DNA from: Alteromonas stellipolaris
GTDB lineage: Bacteria; Pseudomonadota; Gammaproteobacteria; Enterobacterales; Alteromonadaceae
DNA length: 64,000 bases
Assembly: GCF_001562115.1 (NCBI RefSeq)
Contig: NZ_CP013926.1
Coordinates: forward strand, 3,472,001-3,536,000
Direction: 5' to 3'
Positions 10,001 to 18,360 of this stretch are shown one piece after another. A program made the position numbers and the translations under genes. Each line of letters opens with the position of its first letter. The stretch's first letter is position 1. The notes under the pieces were generated by a model. It was not told where the DNA came from. It ran no database searches and saw nothing but the letters and a program-made list of their open reading frames with translations.

Positions 10001-10135
10001 CTTATTTGAATAAGGAGGTGTATTGGATGGAGAAAGAAAAGTGTGTACTGCCGGAGCAGAAGTAGCAACACTAGCTGTCACTACAAAAACAAATATTGCA
10101 CTCAAACGCCAACAGTGCGTGATGTAATTAGCCAT
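7001..10135 (-). CDS. Di-heme cytochrome c peroxidase domain fused to FG-GAP/VCBS repeats and ASPIC/UnbV domain
   Basis: A 1044-residue exported protein. The ATG at 10135 is chosen: AGGG lies 5 nt upstream and a signal peptide follows at once; the upstream TTG at 10183 falls inside an operator. The N-terminal third resembles the MauG/CcpA di-heme peroxidase family, with CVSCH (residues 99-103) and CNGCH (329-333) heme motifs and the conserved 'RNASTIFN', 'FWDGR' and 'GPYGHSG' segments. From about residue 560 come repeated calcium-type 'D-x-D-x-D-G' FG-GAP blades (for example DINKDGWPD, DYDADGRKD, DFDKDGDLD, DFDNDGDFD, DFNNDGWLD). The end is an ASPIC/UnbV-like domain (LRLGSNYLSND, LEILWPDGH). 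Probably periplasmic or extracellular. The substrate is unknown. Confidence 0.85.
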   Translation of the reverse strand: MANYITHCWRLSAIFVFVVTASVATSAPAVHTFLSPSNTPPYSNKNELDVNLAALIESLALKATIPSSKDVPVPSGPMFELGLNLFYTKTLSANGDVACVSCHHPKLGGGDGLSLPVGVDAVNPELLGIGRTHDGNTLVDSRADGSPNVPRNASTIFNIQLLKKAAFWDGRVEIIQDDVQTPGVSMLRTPDSRMNLPDTSVADDFIQAQAKFPITAIHEMFGHGPDKRKTNNAKRQQVLAGFLEVDDTGRDNPWLPLFQTAFDDSSTDPEHVITIDRISTALAFFQRSMWFVDNPWFEYLAGNSEALSDEAKRGAMLFFSKPSNGGYSCNGCHSGSAFTDEQFHNIAMPQIGRGKDTDGNDHGRLLHTFNVHDKYAFRTPILLNIDVTGPYGHSGAFHSLADVIKHHMAPEASVVEFDYSLSHLPQFAGVKVNQERNKTLSYRVLKQFIDNKDSSKLQTGLVEEKDVNALVAFLKSLTDPCINSSDCLKPWSPVSSKQEQTFNLLRPEFSASQINSVSNLNLAQEPENSASDEQVRAIDDKEKALNAWFIDASIDSGLRYELPQAEFTDEYHLMGGGVAVDDINKDGWPDVFISHAMQPGKLFINNQKGGFTDETSRLLGDLSGRQLGALFIDYDADGRKDLLLVGDDIFEGYFRVFNQLPSGKFASFTKGGINFSRFTHSLSAGDFDKDGDLDLFASHWGDTRTKNRKGYLWENTGKGRYQDVSSRLPDVRPSPLYPNLDVNFTPIFTDIDMDNDLDLLIAADYETSQVMVNEEGIFKDKTHSVISDENGMGAAVGDFDNDGDFDWFVTAISNPIEEKTYIGGDSGNRLYQNNGTGVFTDVTDVAGVREGYWGWGACFADFNNDGWLDIFHTNGMRTGTIAEESQVGQFYDDPSRLFINNRDGTFTQKSRQLGLTHTAQGRGVSCTDFDGNGTIDILIANNGAAPTYYKNTLKNANHFLTVKLVAGQQNPDAIGAKLWLKTASLNQVRELRLGSNYLSNDFMTAHFGIPQNDVVDYLEILWPDGHRQRLTKFPLDKVLTVRRQ

Positions 10136-10178
10136 ACCGACCCTATGAATTTCAATAAAAATCTTGCCAAACCAGATT

Positions 10179-10190
10179 GACAACGTTGTC
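10179..10190 (-). promoter_or_regulatory. Second copy of the CG-centred operator, upstream of the cytochrome/FG-GAP gene
   Basis: GACAACGTTGTC is a perfect 12-bp palindrome 44 nt upstream of the chosen start codon. It shares ACAACGTTGT with the operator at the susC promoter, suggesting one regulator controls both transcripts. A weak -35-like TTGCAT lies about 40 nt further upstream; the -10 is not clear. Confidence 0.6.
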
Positions 10191-10258
10191 TTTAATGAAA
10201 CTTAAAGTGCTAACACATCGAATGCAACAAGTATTTTACAATAGCATCGTTTTACAAA

Positions 10259-10275
10259 GCCTCTTAAGTAGAGGC
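10259..10275 (-). terminator. Possible intrinsic terminator after the M24 peptidase gene
   Basis: Inverted repeat GCCTCT/AGAGGC with a 5-nt loop, followed on the minus strand by TTTGT. It lies 14 nt past the stop codon of the peptidase gene. The stem is short and the T tract weak. Confidence 0.45.
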
Positions 10276-10288
10276 CTTGCGTGTGACC

Positions 10289-11584
10289 TTATACTAACGG
10301 TACTAAACGTCCCAAAGGTTTAGTTAAGCTTTCTGGCGGCTCGGTAAAGTAAACGGGGGCTTTGTCTGTCATGTATAGGCAATCTTCTAAGCGAACGCCA
10401 AATTTTCCGGGTATGTACAAGCCAGGTTCGTTCGAAAAGCACATGCCTTTGTTAAGTGGTGTAGTTTCGCCACGCACAAAGTTCACGCTTTCGTGCCCCT
10501 CCATACCAATACCGTGACCGGTACGATGGCTTAAACCAGGTAGAGCATAGTCTTTATCGTAGCCTTGCGTAACGTAATAAGCGCGCACCGCATCATCTAC
10601 TTCACCTGCAGGCGTACCAATTTTAGCAGCCGCAAACGCCACGTTTTGGCCTTCACGCACGGTATTCCACACATCTACCACCTGCTGCGATGCTTTGCCG
10701 AATACCAAAGTACGGCTAATGTCCGACTGATACCCATGTACGCTACAACCACTGTCGAGCAATATCACTGAGCCTTCACTAATGGTTTGTTTTGCATTCG
10801 TACCATGAGGATAAGCACTGGCATCATTAAATAATGCTAAACACCATGCACCGCTGCCGCCAAGTTGCTGCTGAGCGCTATTCATTAGGCCTTTTACTTG
10901 CGCTTGGCTCATGCCGATTTCAAGTTTGCTAAAAACATATTGGTAAGCCTTAAGAGTTACTTCATTGGCTTTATGCATAAGAGTAAGCTCGGCAGCCGTT
11001 TTATACATTCTACAACCGCGAGTAACCGGCTCTGCCGCCACTATGTTCATATTTGGCAGTGCGTTAGTTACGCCAGTTACGACAAAGTAGCGAACACTGC
11101 TTTCAAAGCCAATATTGCCTTTGGTAATACCACGAGATTTCAAAATGCTGGCTACAACATCAAACGGGCTTTCGTGCTCTTGCCATACGCGAACATCGTC
11201 GCCTACTTTCAAGCTTTCCAAAACACTGGGTTGCTCAAAATAAGGCGTTACCACACCAATCTCACCTTTTTGCGGTATAACTAACGCGGTGAGTCGCTCG
11301 CTTCGCCACCACTGAATACCTGAGAAATAGTCCATGGCTGCACCCGGCTCTATTATCAGTGCTGCCATATCATTTTCTACCATTAACGCCTGCGCCTTTT
11401 TAATTCGCGCTTCGCGCTCGGCGTTGGTAATAGGAGAAACGCCTGAGGTAATTGGCTGTAACGATAATGAATTGCTTTTAGTGCTAGCTGCTGCATTGGC
11501 AGCGGCAAGGCTGGTCAGTGGCGATAACGCCAAAGGGGCTAAAGCTGCCGCGCCTGAAAGTCGAAGAAAATCGCGTTTTTTCAT
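10289..11584 (-). CDS. Exported M24-family metallopeptidase (Xaa-Pro dipeptidase/aminopeptidase-like)
   Basis: A 431-residue protein. The ATG at 11584 is chosen because AAAGGA lies 6 nt upstream; the ATG two codons earlier touches that site. The N terminus MKKRDFLRLSGAAALAPLAL looks like a Tat signal with an imperfect twin-arginine motif (K-R), so export of a folded metalloenzyme is likely. The pita-bread fold is marked by the five metal ligands seen in LLDSGC (Asp), SDISRT (Asp), HRTGHGIGM (His), NEPGLY (Glu) and VRLEDCLY (Glu), all intact. It acts on N-terminal or dipeptide X-Pro bonds or related peptides. It is downstream of an EamA permease gene and an M28 peptidase gene, suggesting a peptide-use operon. 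Exact substrate unknown. Confidence 0.85.
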   Translation of the reverse strand: MKKRDFLRLSGAAALAPLALSPLTSLAAANAAASTKSNSLSLQPITSGVSPITNAEREARIKKAQALMVENDMAALIIEPGAAMDYFSGIQWWRSERLTALVIPQKGEIGVVTPYFEQPSVLESLKVGDDVRVWQEHESPFDVVASILKSRGITKGNIGFESSVRYFVVTGVTNALPNMNIVAAEPVTRGCRMYKTAAELTLMHKANEVTLKAYQYVFSKLEIGMSQAQVKGLMNSAQQQLGGSGAWCLALFNDASAYPHGTNAKQTISEGSVILLDSGCSVHGYQSDISRTLVFGKASQQVVDVWNTVREGQNVAFAAAKIGTPAGEVDDAVRAYYVTQGYDKDYALPGLSHRTGHGIGMEGHESVNFVRGETTPLNKGMCFSNEPGLYIPGKFGVRLEDCLYMTDKAPVYFTEPPESLTKPLGRLVPLV

Positions 11585-11622
11585 TATCATTCCTTTAGTA
11601 ATAAACGTGGTAAAGGCTTGGC

Positions 11623-12498
11623 TTACGCCCACATAACAAGTACTGCGGCAATCGCAATCAAAAATAAACCAGCTATTTCCTGAACAGTCACTTTATGTTT
11701 AAGCCAATAGTGCGCTAGCAATAGGGTTAACAATACTTCTAGTTGCCCTAATGTTTTCACCAAAGCCACATGCTGAAGTGCCATAGCAGTAAACCAGCAT
11801 ATAGATCCTAGGCAGCTCACTGAACTGATAACCAACGTATGGGTGAATCGGTCAAATAGCTGTTTAAAAACATTTGGGTTAGTAAAGAATATATACGTAC
11901 TTAACCCAATGGCTTGTGTACATAGCACCCATAAAAGCACCCATGCGGCGCCATGCACAAATGGCATGGCAAGCATATGACTGGCCTCTCTTACGAATAA
12001 CGAGGTAAGTGCAAAGCACGTTCCGCACGCTATACCTATCATTAAAGTTTTTAAGCTTAAGCCTTTTGCCCTATTCCCGCTACTTAATACAAATACGGCC
12101 ACGGCTCCGATACCAATGCCTATCCAGCCAAGCAAGGTTAAATAGCTACCAAAGAAAAGCATACCCAGCACAGCGGCTACCAGCGCTTCACTTTTGGCTA
12201 GCCCTGCACCTATGGCAAAATTCTTTTGTTTAAATAACATAACCATAAATGCCGTGGCAGCTATTTGCAGCACCGAAGCTAGTAAAACCATAATAATAAA
12301 AGCGTGGCTAAAGCTAGGTATCTGCTGTGGCGATGTTATATGAAGCGCTACTACGTAAATAAGGGCAATAGGTGGCGCGAATAGAAACCGAGAAAGCGTG
12401 ACACCCACGGTATCTACGTGGGTGCTTAATTTGCTTTGCAGGGCATTACGAACGGTTTGCATAATTACCGCGCCTAGGGTGTAAAAAACCCAGCTCAT
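11623..12498 (-). CDS. EamA/DMT-superfamily permease
   Basis: A 291-residue inner-membrane protein with about ten hydrophobic helices arranged as two EamA-type halves. The second half begins near residue 150 after a short charged segment (NRAKGLSLK). Drug/metabolite transporter family members export or import amino acids, nucleotides or drugs, and the sequence does not reveal which. It sits 47 nt after the M28 peptidase gene and 38 nt before the M24 peptidase gene, all on the minus strand, so co-transcription is likely. An amino acid or dipeptide substrate would fit, but that is inference only. Confidence 0.8.
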   Translation of the reverse strand: MSWVFYTLGAVIMQTVRNALQSKLSTHVDTVGVTLSRFLFAPPIALIYVVALHITSPQQIPSFSHAFIIMVLLASVLQIAATAFMVMLFKQKNFAIGAGLAKSEALVAAVLGMLFFGSYLTLLGWIGIGIGAVAVFVLSSGNRAKGLSLKTLMIGIACGTCFALTSLFVREASHMLAMPFVHGAAWVLLWVLCTQAIGLSTYIFFTNPNVFKQLFDRFTHTLVISSVSCLGSICWFTAMALQHVALVKTLGQLEVLLTLLLAHYWLKHKVTVQEIAGLFLIAIAAVLVMWA

Positions 12499-12545
12499 AG
12501 ATAGTTGTTCACTTCTGTGTAGATGTTCTGAAACGGCTATTAGTG

Positions 12546-14243
12546 CTATTGAGCACTCGCATCAGGTCTGGGGTCAGGTCTGTCTACTAAGCGCCTATTC
12601 TTAAAATCAGACTCACGCTTCCAATAAGGCCATGCTTGGCTGTTTGCAAAATCTGACATCATAGTGCCGATTAACGCTAAGTCTTGCTGTACACCACCTA
12701 GTGTCCAGCTTGGCAAGTAGTCGTCGTCGGCTTTGTGATAGCGATTGGCGATGAAATCAGGATCCGTATCACCTAGGCTCATAAACAGTAACGATGGCAC
12801 ACCTTGGCGGGCCAGCGCAAAATGATCGGAACGAAAGAACAGTCCATTTTGCGGGCGAGGATCGAGCTTAACCGAGCGCTCTTGTGCTGCGGCTCCAGTA
12901 CTTAAGTCATCTTCTAGTGAAGAGTAGCCTTCTCCGTACTGCAAAATGTAATCAACGGCATTATTCACGTTCATGCCGTCTATATTTAAAAACGCCACCA
13001 TGTTTGCAGTTGGAATAGGCGGATTTTTGGCAAAGTGATCAGCCCCCAGCAAGCCGGTTTCTTCGGCAGTAAAAGCACTGAACATTAATGTGCGTTCAAA
13101 CGGGGTTTGTTTGCTTTGTGCTACCAAACTATTGGCCAAGGTTAGCACACCTGCCACGCCCGAGGCATTGTCTACCGCGCCATTGTAAATTACGGTTTTA
13201 CCGTTTTTCTCACTTTTACCCAGATGATCCCAATGGGCGTGTAACATTACCCACTCATCAGGTGCGGACGCGCCAGGTAAAATCGCTGCTACGTTTTGTG
13301 ACTGAGCATGAGTGATGGTATTGGAAAAGGTCAACGAAGCTTTCACTTTCATAGGAATAGGCTTGAACCCAGGCGTAGATGCTTGTTCTTTCAGCGTGCC
13401 GTAATCTAGCCCAGCTTGTTCAAACACCGTACGCGCGGTATTAAGATGTAGCCACCCCATTACGCCAACTTGAGACAAGTTCTTATTGTTATCAACTAAC
13501 GCAAACTTGGTATTCGAGTTCGAGTTTTCAACCACCCCCCAGCCATAGCCGGCAGGCATGGTTTCGTGAACAATAAATACCGCTTCTGCACCTTGGCGGG
13601 AGGCTTCTTCGTACTTGTATGTCCAGCGGCCATAATAGGTCATGGCATTGCCTTGAAATAAATTCGGGTCTTTTGAAGCAAAACCTGGGTCATTTACTAA
13701 CATGACCACCGTTTTACCTTTTACATCTAACCCTGCGTAGTCATTCCAATTGTATTCTGGGGCATTAATGCCGTACCCCACAAAAATTACATCGCTGTTT
13801 TTTAATGTAATTTCTTTAACTATTCGCTGGGTTCTGGCGGTAAATGCGCTGCCACCAGCAAAAGTATGTTGACCCAAGGTTAACGCCATATCACTTGAAG
13901 GCGTAATTTTTGCCAAGGGCACGGGCTGGGTGTAGCTATCGCCAAAGGCGGGTTTTAGCCCAAGGGCTTTGTAGGCTTCAACTAAGTAATTGACGGTAAG
14001 TGTTTCACCTGCTGACAAAGGGCCGCGGCCTTCAAACTTGTCGCTTGCTAACGTACTAACATGGGTACGGTATAAGTCTAAGTCGGCATCAGTAATGCTA
14101 GCTGTGATATCGATAGTTTTTGCGGGATCGCCGCTCTTAGAAGCTGATATTTCTGCGTAAGCTAAAATGGAAAAAGAAAGCGAAGTACAGATCGCCATCA
14201 AAGATGAAAATGCGAATTTATGAATAAACTTTTGAATTATCAT
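12546..14243 (-). CDS. Exported M28-family zinc aminopeptidase with PA domain
   Basis: A 565-residue protein with an N-terminal signal peptide ending near Ala30. A protease-associated (PA) insert spans about residues 140-310. The M28 catalytic domain follows, with the two-zinc motifs visible: HxD in HAHWDH (His337, Asp339), bridging Asp358 in GAVDNASG, the catalytic Glu-Glu pair in TAEETGLLG (394-395), Asp422 in NIDGMN, and RSDHFALARQG supplying the last His. All ligands are present. The family removes N-terminal residues from peptides in the periplasm or outside the cell. First gene of a probable three-gene unit with the EamA permease and the M24 peptidase. Confidence 0.9.
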   Translation of the reverse strand: MIIQKFIHKFAFSSLMAICTSLSFSILAYAEISASKSGDPAKTIDITASITDADLDLYRTHVSTLASDKFEGRGPLSAGETLTVNYLVEAYKALGLKPAFGDSYTQPVPLAKITPSSDMALTLGQHTFAGGSAFTARTQRIVKEITLKNSDVIFVGYGINAPEYNWNDYAGLDVKGKTVVMLVNDPGFASKDPNLFQGNAMTYYGRWTYKYEEASRQGAEAVFIVHETMPAGYGWGVVENSNSNTKFALVDNNKNLSQVGVMGWLHLNTARTVFEQAGLDYGTLKEQASTPGFKPIPMKVKASLTFSNTITHAQSQNVAAILPGASAPDEWVMLHAHWDHLGKSEKNGKTVIYNGAVDNASGVAGVLTLANSLVAQSKQTPFERTLMFSAFTAEETGLLGADHFAKNPPIPTANMVAFLNIDGMNVNNAVDYILQYGEGYSSLEDDLSTGAAAQERSVKLDPRPQNGLFFRSDHFALARQGVPSLLFMSLGDTDPDFIANRYHKADDDYLPSWTLGGVQQDLALIGTMMSDFANSQAWPYWKRESDFKNRRLVDRPDPRPDASAQ

Positions 14244-14382
14244 TAATTTAGGCGCTTTTATAAAACGGATAGCTTAAGAGTATCGTTATAAAGCGCCTAG
14301 CTCAATGTTTGACGTGCATTTGGCTGCTCTTATTTGCAGCCATTTGCAGCCAATTTAAAAATTGATAAAGGTGAACTTGTAT

Positions 14383-15567
14383 TTATAAACCCATTGCGTG
14401 GCTAACAAATGCCTGTTTAACCGCGCTAAGTTTATCAGTAGCGGCTAGGCCTAACCCTCGAATTAGTTTTTTAAGCGGGTCGTCGCCATCGAATAAGAAC
14501 TTAAACCCATCCATAGCGGCAATCATCTTCATCGCTTCGGTTTTACGTGCTCGCTCATAGGGGCGCAAGTAGCGAAGCTGACCAATGTCTTTTTGATCAT
14601 CTAGCAAGGTAATTAAGGTTGCAGCCAATGCCAAAGCATCTTGCATGCCTAAGTTAGCGCCCTGCCCTGCTAATGGGTGGATAGTATGGGCAGCATCGCC
14701 CACCAGCACTATGCCCTCTTTAGCCCATTCACGGGCATAACGCATAGTCAGTGGAAAGGCTGTTCTAGCTGTTTCTAACGTTACAGGACCTAATGCATTA
14801 TTGCTTGCTGCTAATAGTGCATTACAAAATTCGCTATCGGAATACCCTTGTAAAGTTTTGGCGGCATCTGGGGTTTGTGACCATACAATAGAGCACACGT
14901 TAGGGTCGCGCATAGGCAATAATGCTAAGGGTCCGGTTGGCGTAAATGCTTGGCGTGCCACGTTTTCATGAGGTTGCTGAGTACGAATATTGGCAACAAT
15001 GGCGGTGTGTTCGTAATCGCGAAACGTAATAGGAAAGTTTGCATGTTTGCGCACAAAGGAATTAGCTCCATCGGCGCCTACTAATAATCGGCAAGAAAGC
15101 GCATCGCCGTTTTCTAGCATTAGCATGTTTTGCTGCGGGCTACTTAATACGCGCTCTATGGTGGTATCTATTACCACAACGTTATCTTGCTTTAACACCG
15201 AATGGGCTAAGCCATTTATTAAAGCCTGATTTTCAATAATAACGCCCAGGGTATCGCTTTCCAGCTCCCCCCCAGTATCGTTACCCGCAAAGTGAATATC
15301 ACCAAAGCTGTCTTTATCCCACACATGCATTGCATTGTAAGGGTTAGCTCTGCTTTCATCGATATGCTGCCAAACGTCGGCTTTTTTCAACGCGTTAATA
15401 TTGGCCTGATTAATGGCGCTAACCCGCGCACCTGGCTTGTCGCCAAGGGGCTGGTCTATAGCGCCTTTATTTATAATAGCGATGCGGCACGGCGCGTCTT
15501 TTAGCGCTGCGGCTAGGGTTAACCCTACTATTCCACCGCCTACAATGGCGATATCAACATGTTGCAT
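14383..15567 (-). CDS. ubiI: 2-octaprenylphenol hydroxylase (UbiI/VisC), ubiquinone biosynthesis
   Basis: A 394-residue FAD-dependent monooxygenase. Visible are the Rossmann GxGxxG (VGGGIVGLTLA), the GADGANS motif of the FAD/NADH-binding region and GDAAHTIHPLAGQGANLG, the second flavin motif. It follows my recollection of the E. coli VisC/UbiI pattern closely (RVSAIN near the N terminus, VWDKDSFG, 'YERARK' near the C terminus), which separates it from UbiH and UbiF. It performs the C5 hydroxylation in O2-dependent ubiquinone synthesis at the inner membrane. It follows ubiH and pepP in the same direction, the conserved gammaproteobacterial order, with a 74-nt gap from ubiH. Confidence 0.92.
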   Translation of the reverse strand: MQHVDIAIVGGGIVGLTLAAALKDAPCRIAIINKGAIDQPLGDKPGARVSAINQANINALKKADVWQHIDESRANPYNAMHVWDKDSFGDIHFAGNDTGGELESDTLGVIIENQALINGLAHSVLKQDNVVVIDTTIERVLSSPQQNMLMLENGDALSCRLLVGADGANSFVRKHANFPITFRDYEHTAIVANIRTQQPHENVARQAFTPTGPLALLPMRDPNVCSIVWSQTPDAAKTLQGYSDSEFCNALLAASNNALGPVTLETARTAFPLTMRYAREWAKEGIVLVGDAAHTIHPLAGQGANLGMQDALALAATLITLLDDQKDIGQLRYLRPYERARKTEAMKMIAAMDGFKFLFDGDDPLKKLIRGLGLAATDKLSAVKQAFVSHAMGL

Positions 15568-15641
15568 ATCGGCTCTCTTATTCTTTCATCATTTCGCTAA
15601 TCTTACGGCGACAACTTTACGGTGCTAACGGGTATCACCGC

Positions 15642-16865
15642 TTATGTACTGCGCCCATATCCAGTGGTTTGCTGCACAAAAGCACGCTTGGCCGCTGGCA
15701 TCACATTAAGTGCAGTTAGTGCCAAGTTTCTTGCTGCCACTAACGGAAAGTGTCGATTGGAAAACGTACGTACTAATGTGTCGGTCAAGGTAATGGTGGC
15801 GGCTCTGTCTTTGCTTCGCTTAGCAGCGTATTCACTAAGTAAGTTAAATTCCCCCGGATCGGTCACGCCTTTAAGCGTATTTACTAGGGTAATAATATCG
15901 CGAAGACCAAGGTTAAACCCTTGCCCTGCAATAGGATGTAATGCTTGGGCAGCATTACCTACTACTACTGCACGGTGCGCGGTTAATGCATCGGTGTAAC
16001 TTAAGGCTAGTGGGTAGCTGGCTAATTCACTGATTGCGGTAATTTGCCCCTGCCTGTAACCAAATTCTTGCTGTAACTTATTAACGAAGGCTTCAGGGCT
16101 AAGCTGAATAAGTGACTCCGCATGCTCTTTTGCAACCGTCCACACCACGGAAAACCCTTTTCCTTTCGCCACATGGCCATTAATTTCACTGTCGAAAGGC
16201 AAAAACGCTACAGGACCGTTTTCGGTAAAACGCTCGTAGGCTTTGTTGTAATGAGGCTCGCTAGTATGGGCATTGAAAATAATGGCCACTTGCTGATAGT
16301 CGTCACTATGTCGGGTAAGCCCCACTTGCTGAGCAAGTGAAGAGCGCCCGCCATCGGCAATAACCAACAGCTTGGCATTAATGGTACTGCCGTTATTAAG
16401 GGTAACCACCGTAGTGTCGGTTTCGCGGGCTAAATGGGTGACCGTGGCTGGCGCAATGTGCTCATACTGCTTACTTTGCGACATTACATTATGGGTAAGC
16501 GCACTTAGCGACACCACTTGCCCGAACGTGTTAATACCAAATTCACTGCACGATAAATTCGTTAGGCCAATACCGCCTTTATCGCTTACTTCAATGTGTT
16601 CAATTTTGCCTTGGCTTTGTTTTGCCAGCTCTGCTAGCCCCACGCCCATGGCATTTAATTCATTTACTGTTCGTCTAGCAAGGGCGATTACACGCGTGTC
16701 GGTTAACGGGTTAAAGTTGCTATTTGTATTAGAAGAGCTGGCGGTATTTGAAAGGTCGGAAGCATCAACTAAGGTCACCGAAAGACCTGCTTGTTCAGAT
16801 AAACCTTTCGCTAATACGCAGCCAACAATGCCTCCACCTACTATCACTACATCTTGCTGGCTCAC
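15642..16865 (-). CDS. ubiH: 2-octaprenyl-6-methoxyphenol hydroxylase (UbiH)
   Basis: A 407-residue flavoprotein monooxygenase with VGGGIVGCVLA at the N terminus, a DGRRSSLA-type middle motif and GNAAQALHPIAGQGFNLGLRD, the GNAAQ form typical of UbiH (UbiI has GDAAH). It catalyses the C1 hydroxylation step of ubiquinone biosynthesis. Its ATG overlaps the pepP stop by four bases (ATGA), so translation is probably coupled. The segment after the first strand contains a Ser/Asn/Thr-rich stretch (SSNTNSNFNP) that may be a small lineage insertion. The assignment rests on motifs and on the pepP-ubiH-ubiI order. Confidence 0.92.
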   Translation of the reverse strand: MSQQDVVIVGGGIVGCVLAKGLSEQAGLSVTLVDASDLSNTASSSNTNSNFNPLTDTRVIALARRTVNELNAMGVGLAELAKQSQGKIEHIEVSDKGGIGLTNLSCSEFGINTFGQVVSLSALTHNVMSQSKQYEHIAPATVTHLARETDTTVVTLNNGSTINAKLLVIADGGRSSLAQQVGLTRHSDDYQQVAIIFNAHTSEPHYNKAYERFTENGPVAFLPFDSEINGHVAKGKGFSVVWTVAKEHAESLIQLSPEAFVNKLQQEFGYRQGQITAISELASYPLALSYTDALTAHRAVVVGNAAQALHPIAGQGFNLGLRDIITLVNTLKGVTDPGEFNLLSEYAAKRSKDRAATITLTDTLVRTFSNRHFPLVAARNLALTALNVMPAAKRAFVQQTTGYGRST

Positions 16866-18208
16866 GCTTTTGAACCTTCTTGCTTACTTTTTTTATTGGC
16901 TGGCTGCATCAGCGCTTCGATGTCTTTTACGGTTTTAGGTACATCGGCAGTTAGTATGTCTACCCCTGTTGCCGTAATCACAACATCATCTTCAATACGC
17001 ACGCCAATACCTTTGTATTGTTCAGGTACATCGCTGTCGCTGGCAATATAAATACCCGGCTCTACGGTAAGCACCATACCGGGTTTTAATAAGCGGTCTT
17101 GTCCATTAATTTTGTAGTTACCTACATCGTGAACGTCTAAGCCTAAAAAGTGCCCTAGCCCGTGCATGTAAAATTGCTGCCATGCTTTATCGTCAAGATT
17201 TTCAGCTACCGAACCTTTTAGTACACCAAGGGTGACTAAACCTTCAGTAATCACTTCAGCGCTATGCGTCATGGCATCCGTTAACGTGATACCCGGGCCC
17301 AGCATAGCCAATACGCTTTCTTGCGCTTTTAGCACCAGTTCGTAAATATCTCGCTGGGGCTTAGAGAATTTCCCGTTAACGGGGAAAGTGCGGGTAATGT
17401 CAGCAGCATAACCCTGAAATTCAGCGCCTGCGTCTATTAGCACTAAATCGCCGTCTTGGGTTTGAGATGAATTTTCGGTGTAATGCAAAATACAGGCATT
17501 TTCACCGCTACCTACAATCGTACTGTAAGCCGGTGCGCGAGCACCTGCCATCGCAAATTCATGGTGAAGTTCGGCTTCAAGTTGATATTCGAAGCAGCCC
17601 GGCTTGGCAAATTGCATAGCGCGCTTGTGCGCACTGGCGGTAATTTCTGCCGCAGCTTTCATCATGGCTACTTCACAAGCCGATTTAAACACCCGCATTT
17701 CGTGCAAAATGGGGCGAACATCAGTAATAGAGGTGGGTGCTAAGGCTTCTTTAGGCGCATTGCGCAGGGTTGCAAGAACACTATTGACCTGTGCATCAGC
17801 GTTATCGTTTTCACCTAAGGCGAAATATAGATGGTCTTGCCCTTGCAGTGATTCAAGCAAAGCATCGCCTAATTCAGACAGTTCAAACGCTTCGTCTAAG
17901 CTAAAGCGTGCTAGCGCAGCTTCCGCACCTAAACGTCTGCCTTGCCAAATTTCAGCGTCTTTATCTTTGGGTAAGCACACCATAGCCCGATAGCGTTCGC
18001 CATACCGAGGATGATTCGACAATATTAACCAGGCGTCGGCTTCTTCAAATCCGGTTAAATACCAAAAGTCGCTGTTTTGTCTGAACAGGTATTCCGTATC
18101 TCGGCTTCGGGTTACTAAACCTGCAGCCGGAATAACACAAACACTGTTAGGTAAACATTGCGCCAACAGCCTATCTTGACGAGCGATAAATTCTTGCGCA
18201 CTAATCAT
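16862..18208 (-). CDS. pepP: Xaa-Pro aminopeptidase P
   Basis: A 448-residue cytosolic M24B metallopeptidase that removes N-terminal residues next to proline. The N-terminal creatinase-like domain spans about residues 1-170, with TEYLFRQNSDFWYLTGF. The catalytic domain carries the five metal ligands in LIDAGAE and YAADITRTFP (two Asp), HGLGHFLGLDVHD (His), TVEPGIYI (Glu) and RIEDDVVI (Glu). Length matches the family (about 440). It is the first gene of the pepP-ubiH-ubiI unit. The 205 nt upstream contain a tandem 14-nt direct repeat. Confidence 0.95.
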   Translation of the reverse strand: MISAQEFIARQDRLLAQCLPNSVCVIPAAGLVTRSRDTEYLFRQNSDFWYLTGFEEADAWLILSNHPRYGERYRAMVCLPKDKDAEIWQGRRLGAEAALARFSLDEAFELSELGDALLESLQGQDHLYFALGENDNADAQVNSVLATLRNAPKEALAPTSITDVRPILHEMRVFKSACEVAMMKAAAEITASAHKRAMQFAKPGCFEYQLEAELHHEFAMAGARAPAYSTIVGSGENACILHYTENSSQTQDGDLVLIDAGAEFQGYAADITRTFPVNGKFSKPQRDIYELVLKAQESVLAMLGPGITLTDAMTHSAEVITEGLVTLGVLKGSVAENLDDKAWQQFYMHGLGHFLGLDVHDVGNYKINGQDRLLKPGMVLTVEPGIYIASDSDVPEQYKGIGVRIEDDVVITATGVDILTADVPKTVKDIEALMQPANKKSKQEGSKA

Positions 18209-18360
18209 CTCATTCGCCTTTCTTCATCAATATTATAAAACTCATGCATCTAATGATGATCATGCTATTTGTGACATCTACACTGACTGTCACTTCACTT
18301 GTGCTTATCTAGCCCATGATTCACAAGTACGGGCTCATATATACCCGCTTTTGCATACCA

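Noticed and set aside
10136..10183. TTG start at 10183 for the cytochrome fusion gene
   Set aside because: The codon lies within the operator palindrome and adds 16 residues before a clean signal peptide; the ATG at 10135 has an AGGG site.
14333..14352. Doubled ATTTGCAGCC upstream of the M28 gene
   Set aside because: Two short copies in AT-rich DNA with no structure; likely chance.
14500..14520. CCCATCCATAG in ubiI as a third CATCCATG repeat
   Set aside because: Only a short match inside a coding sequence, with no hairpin arms.
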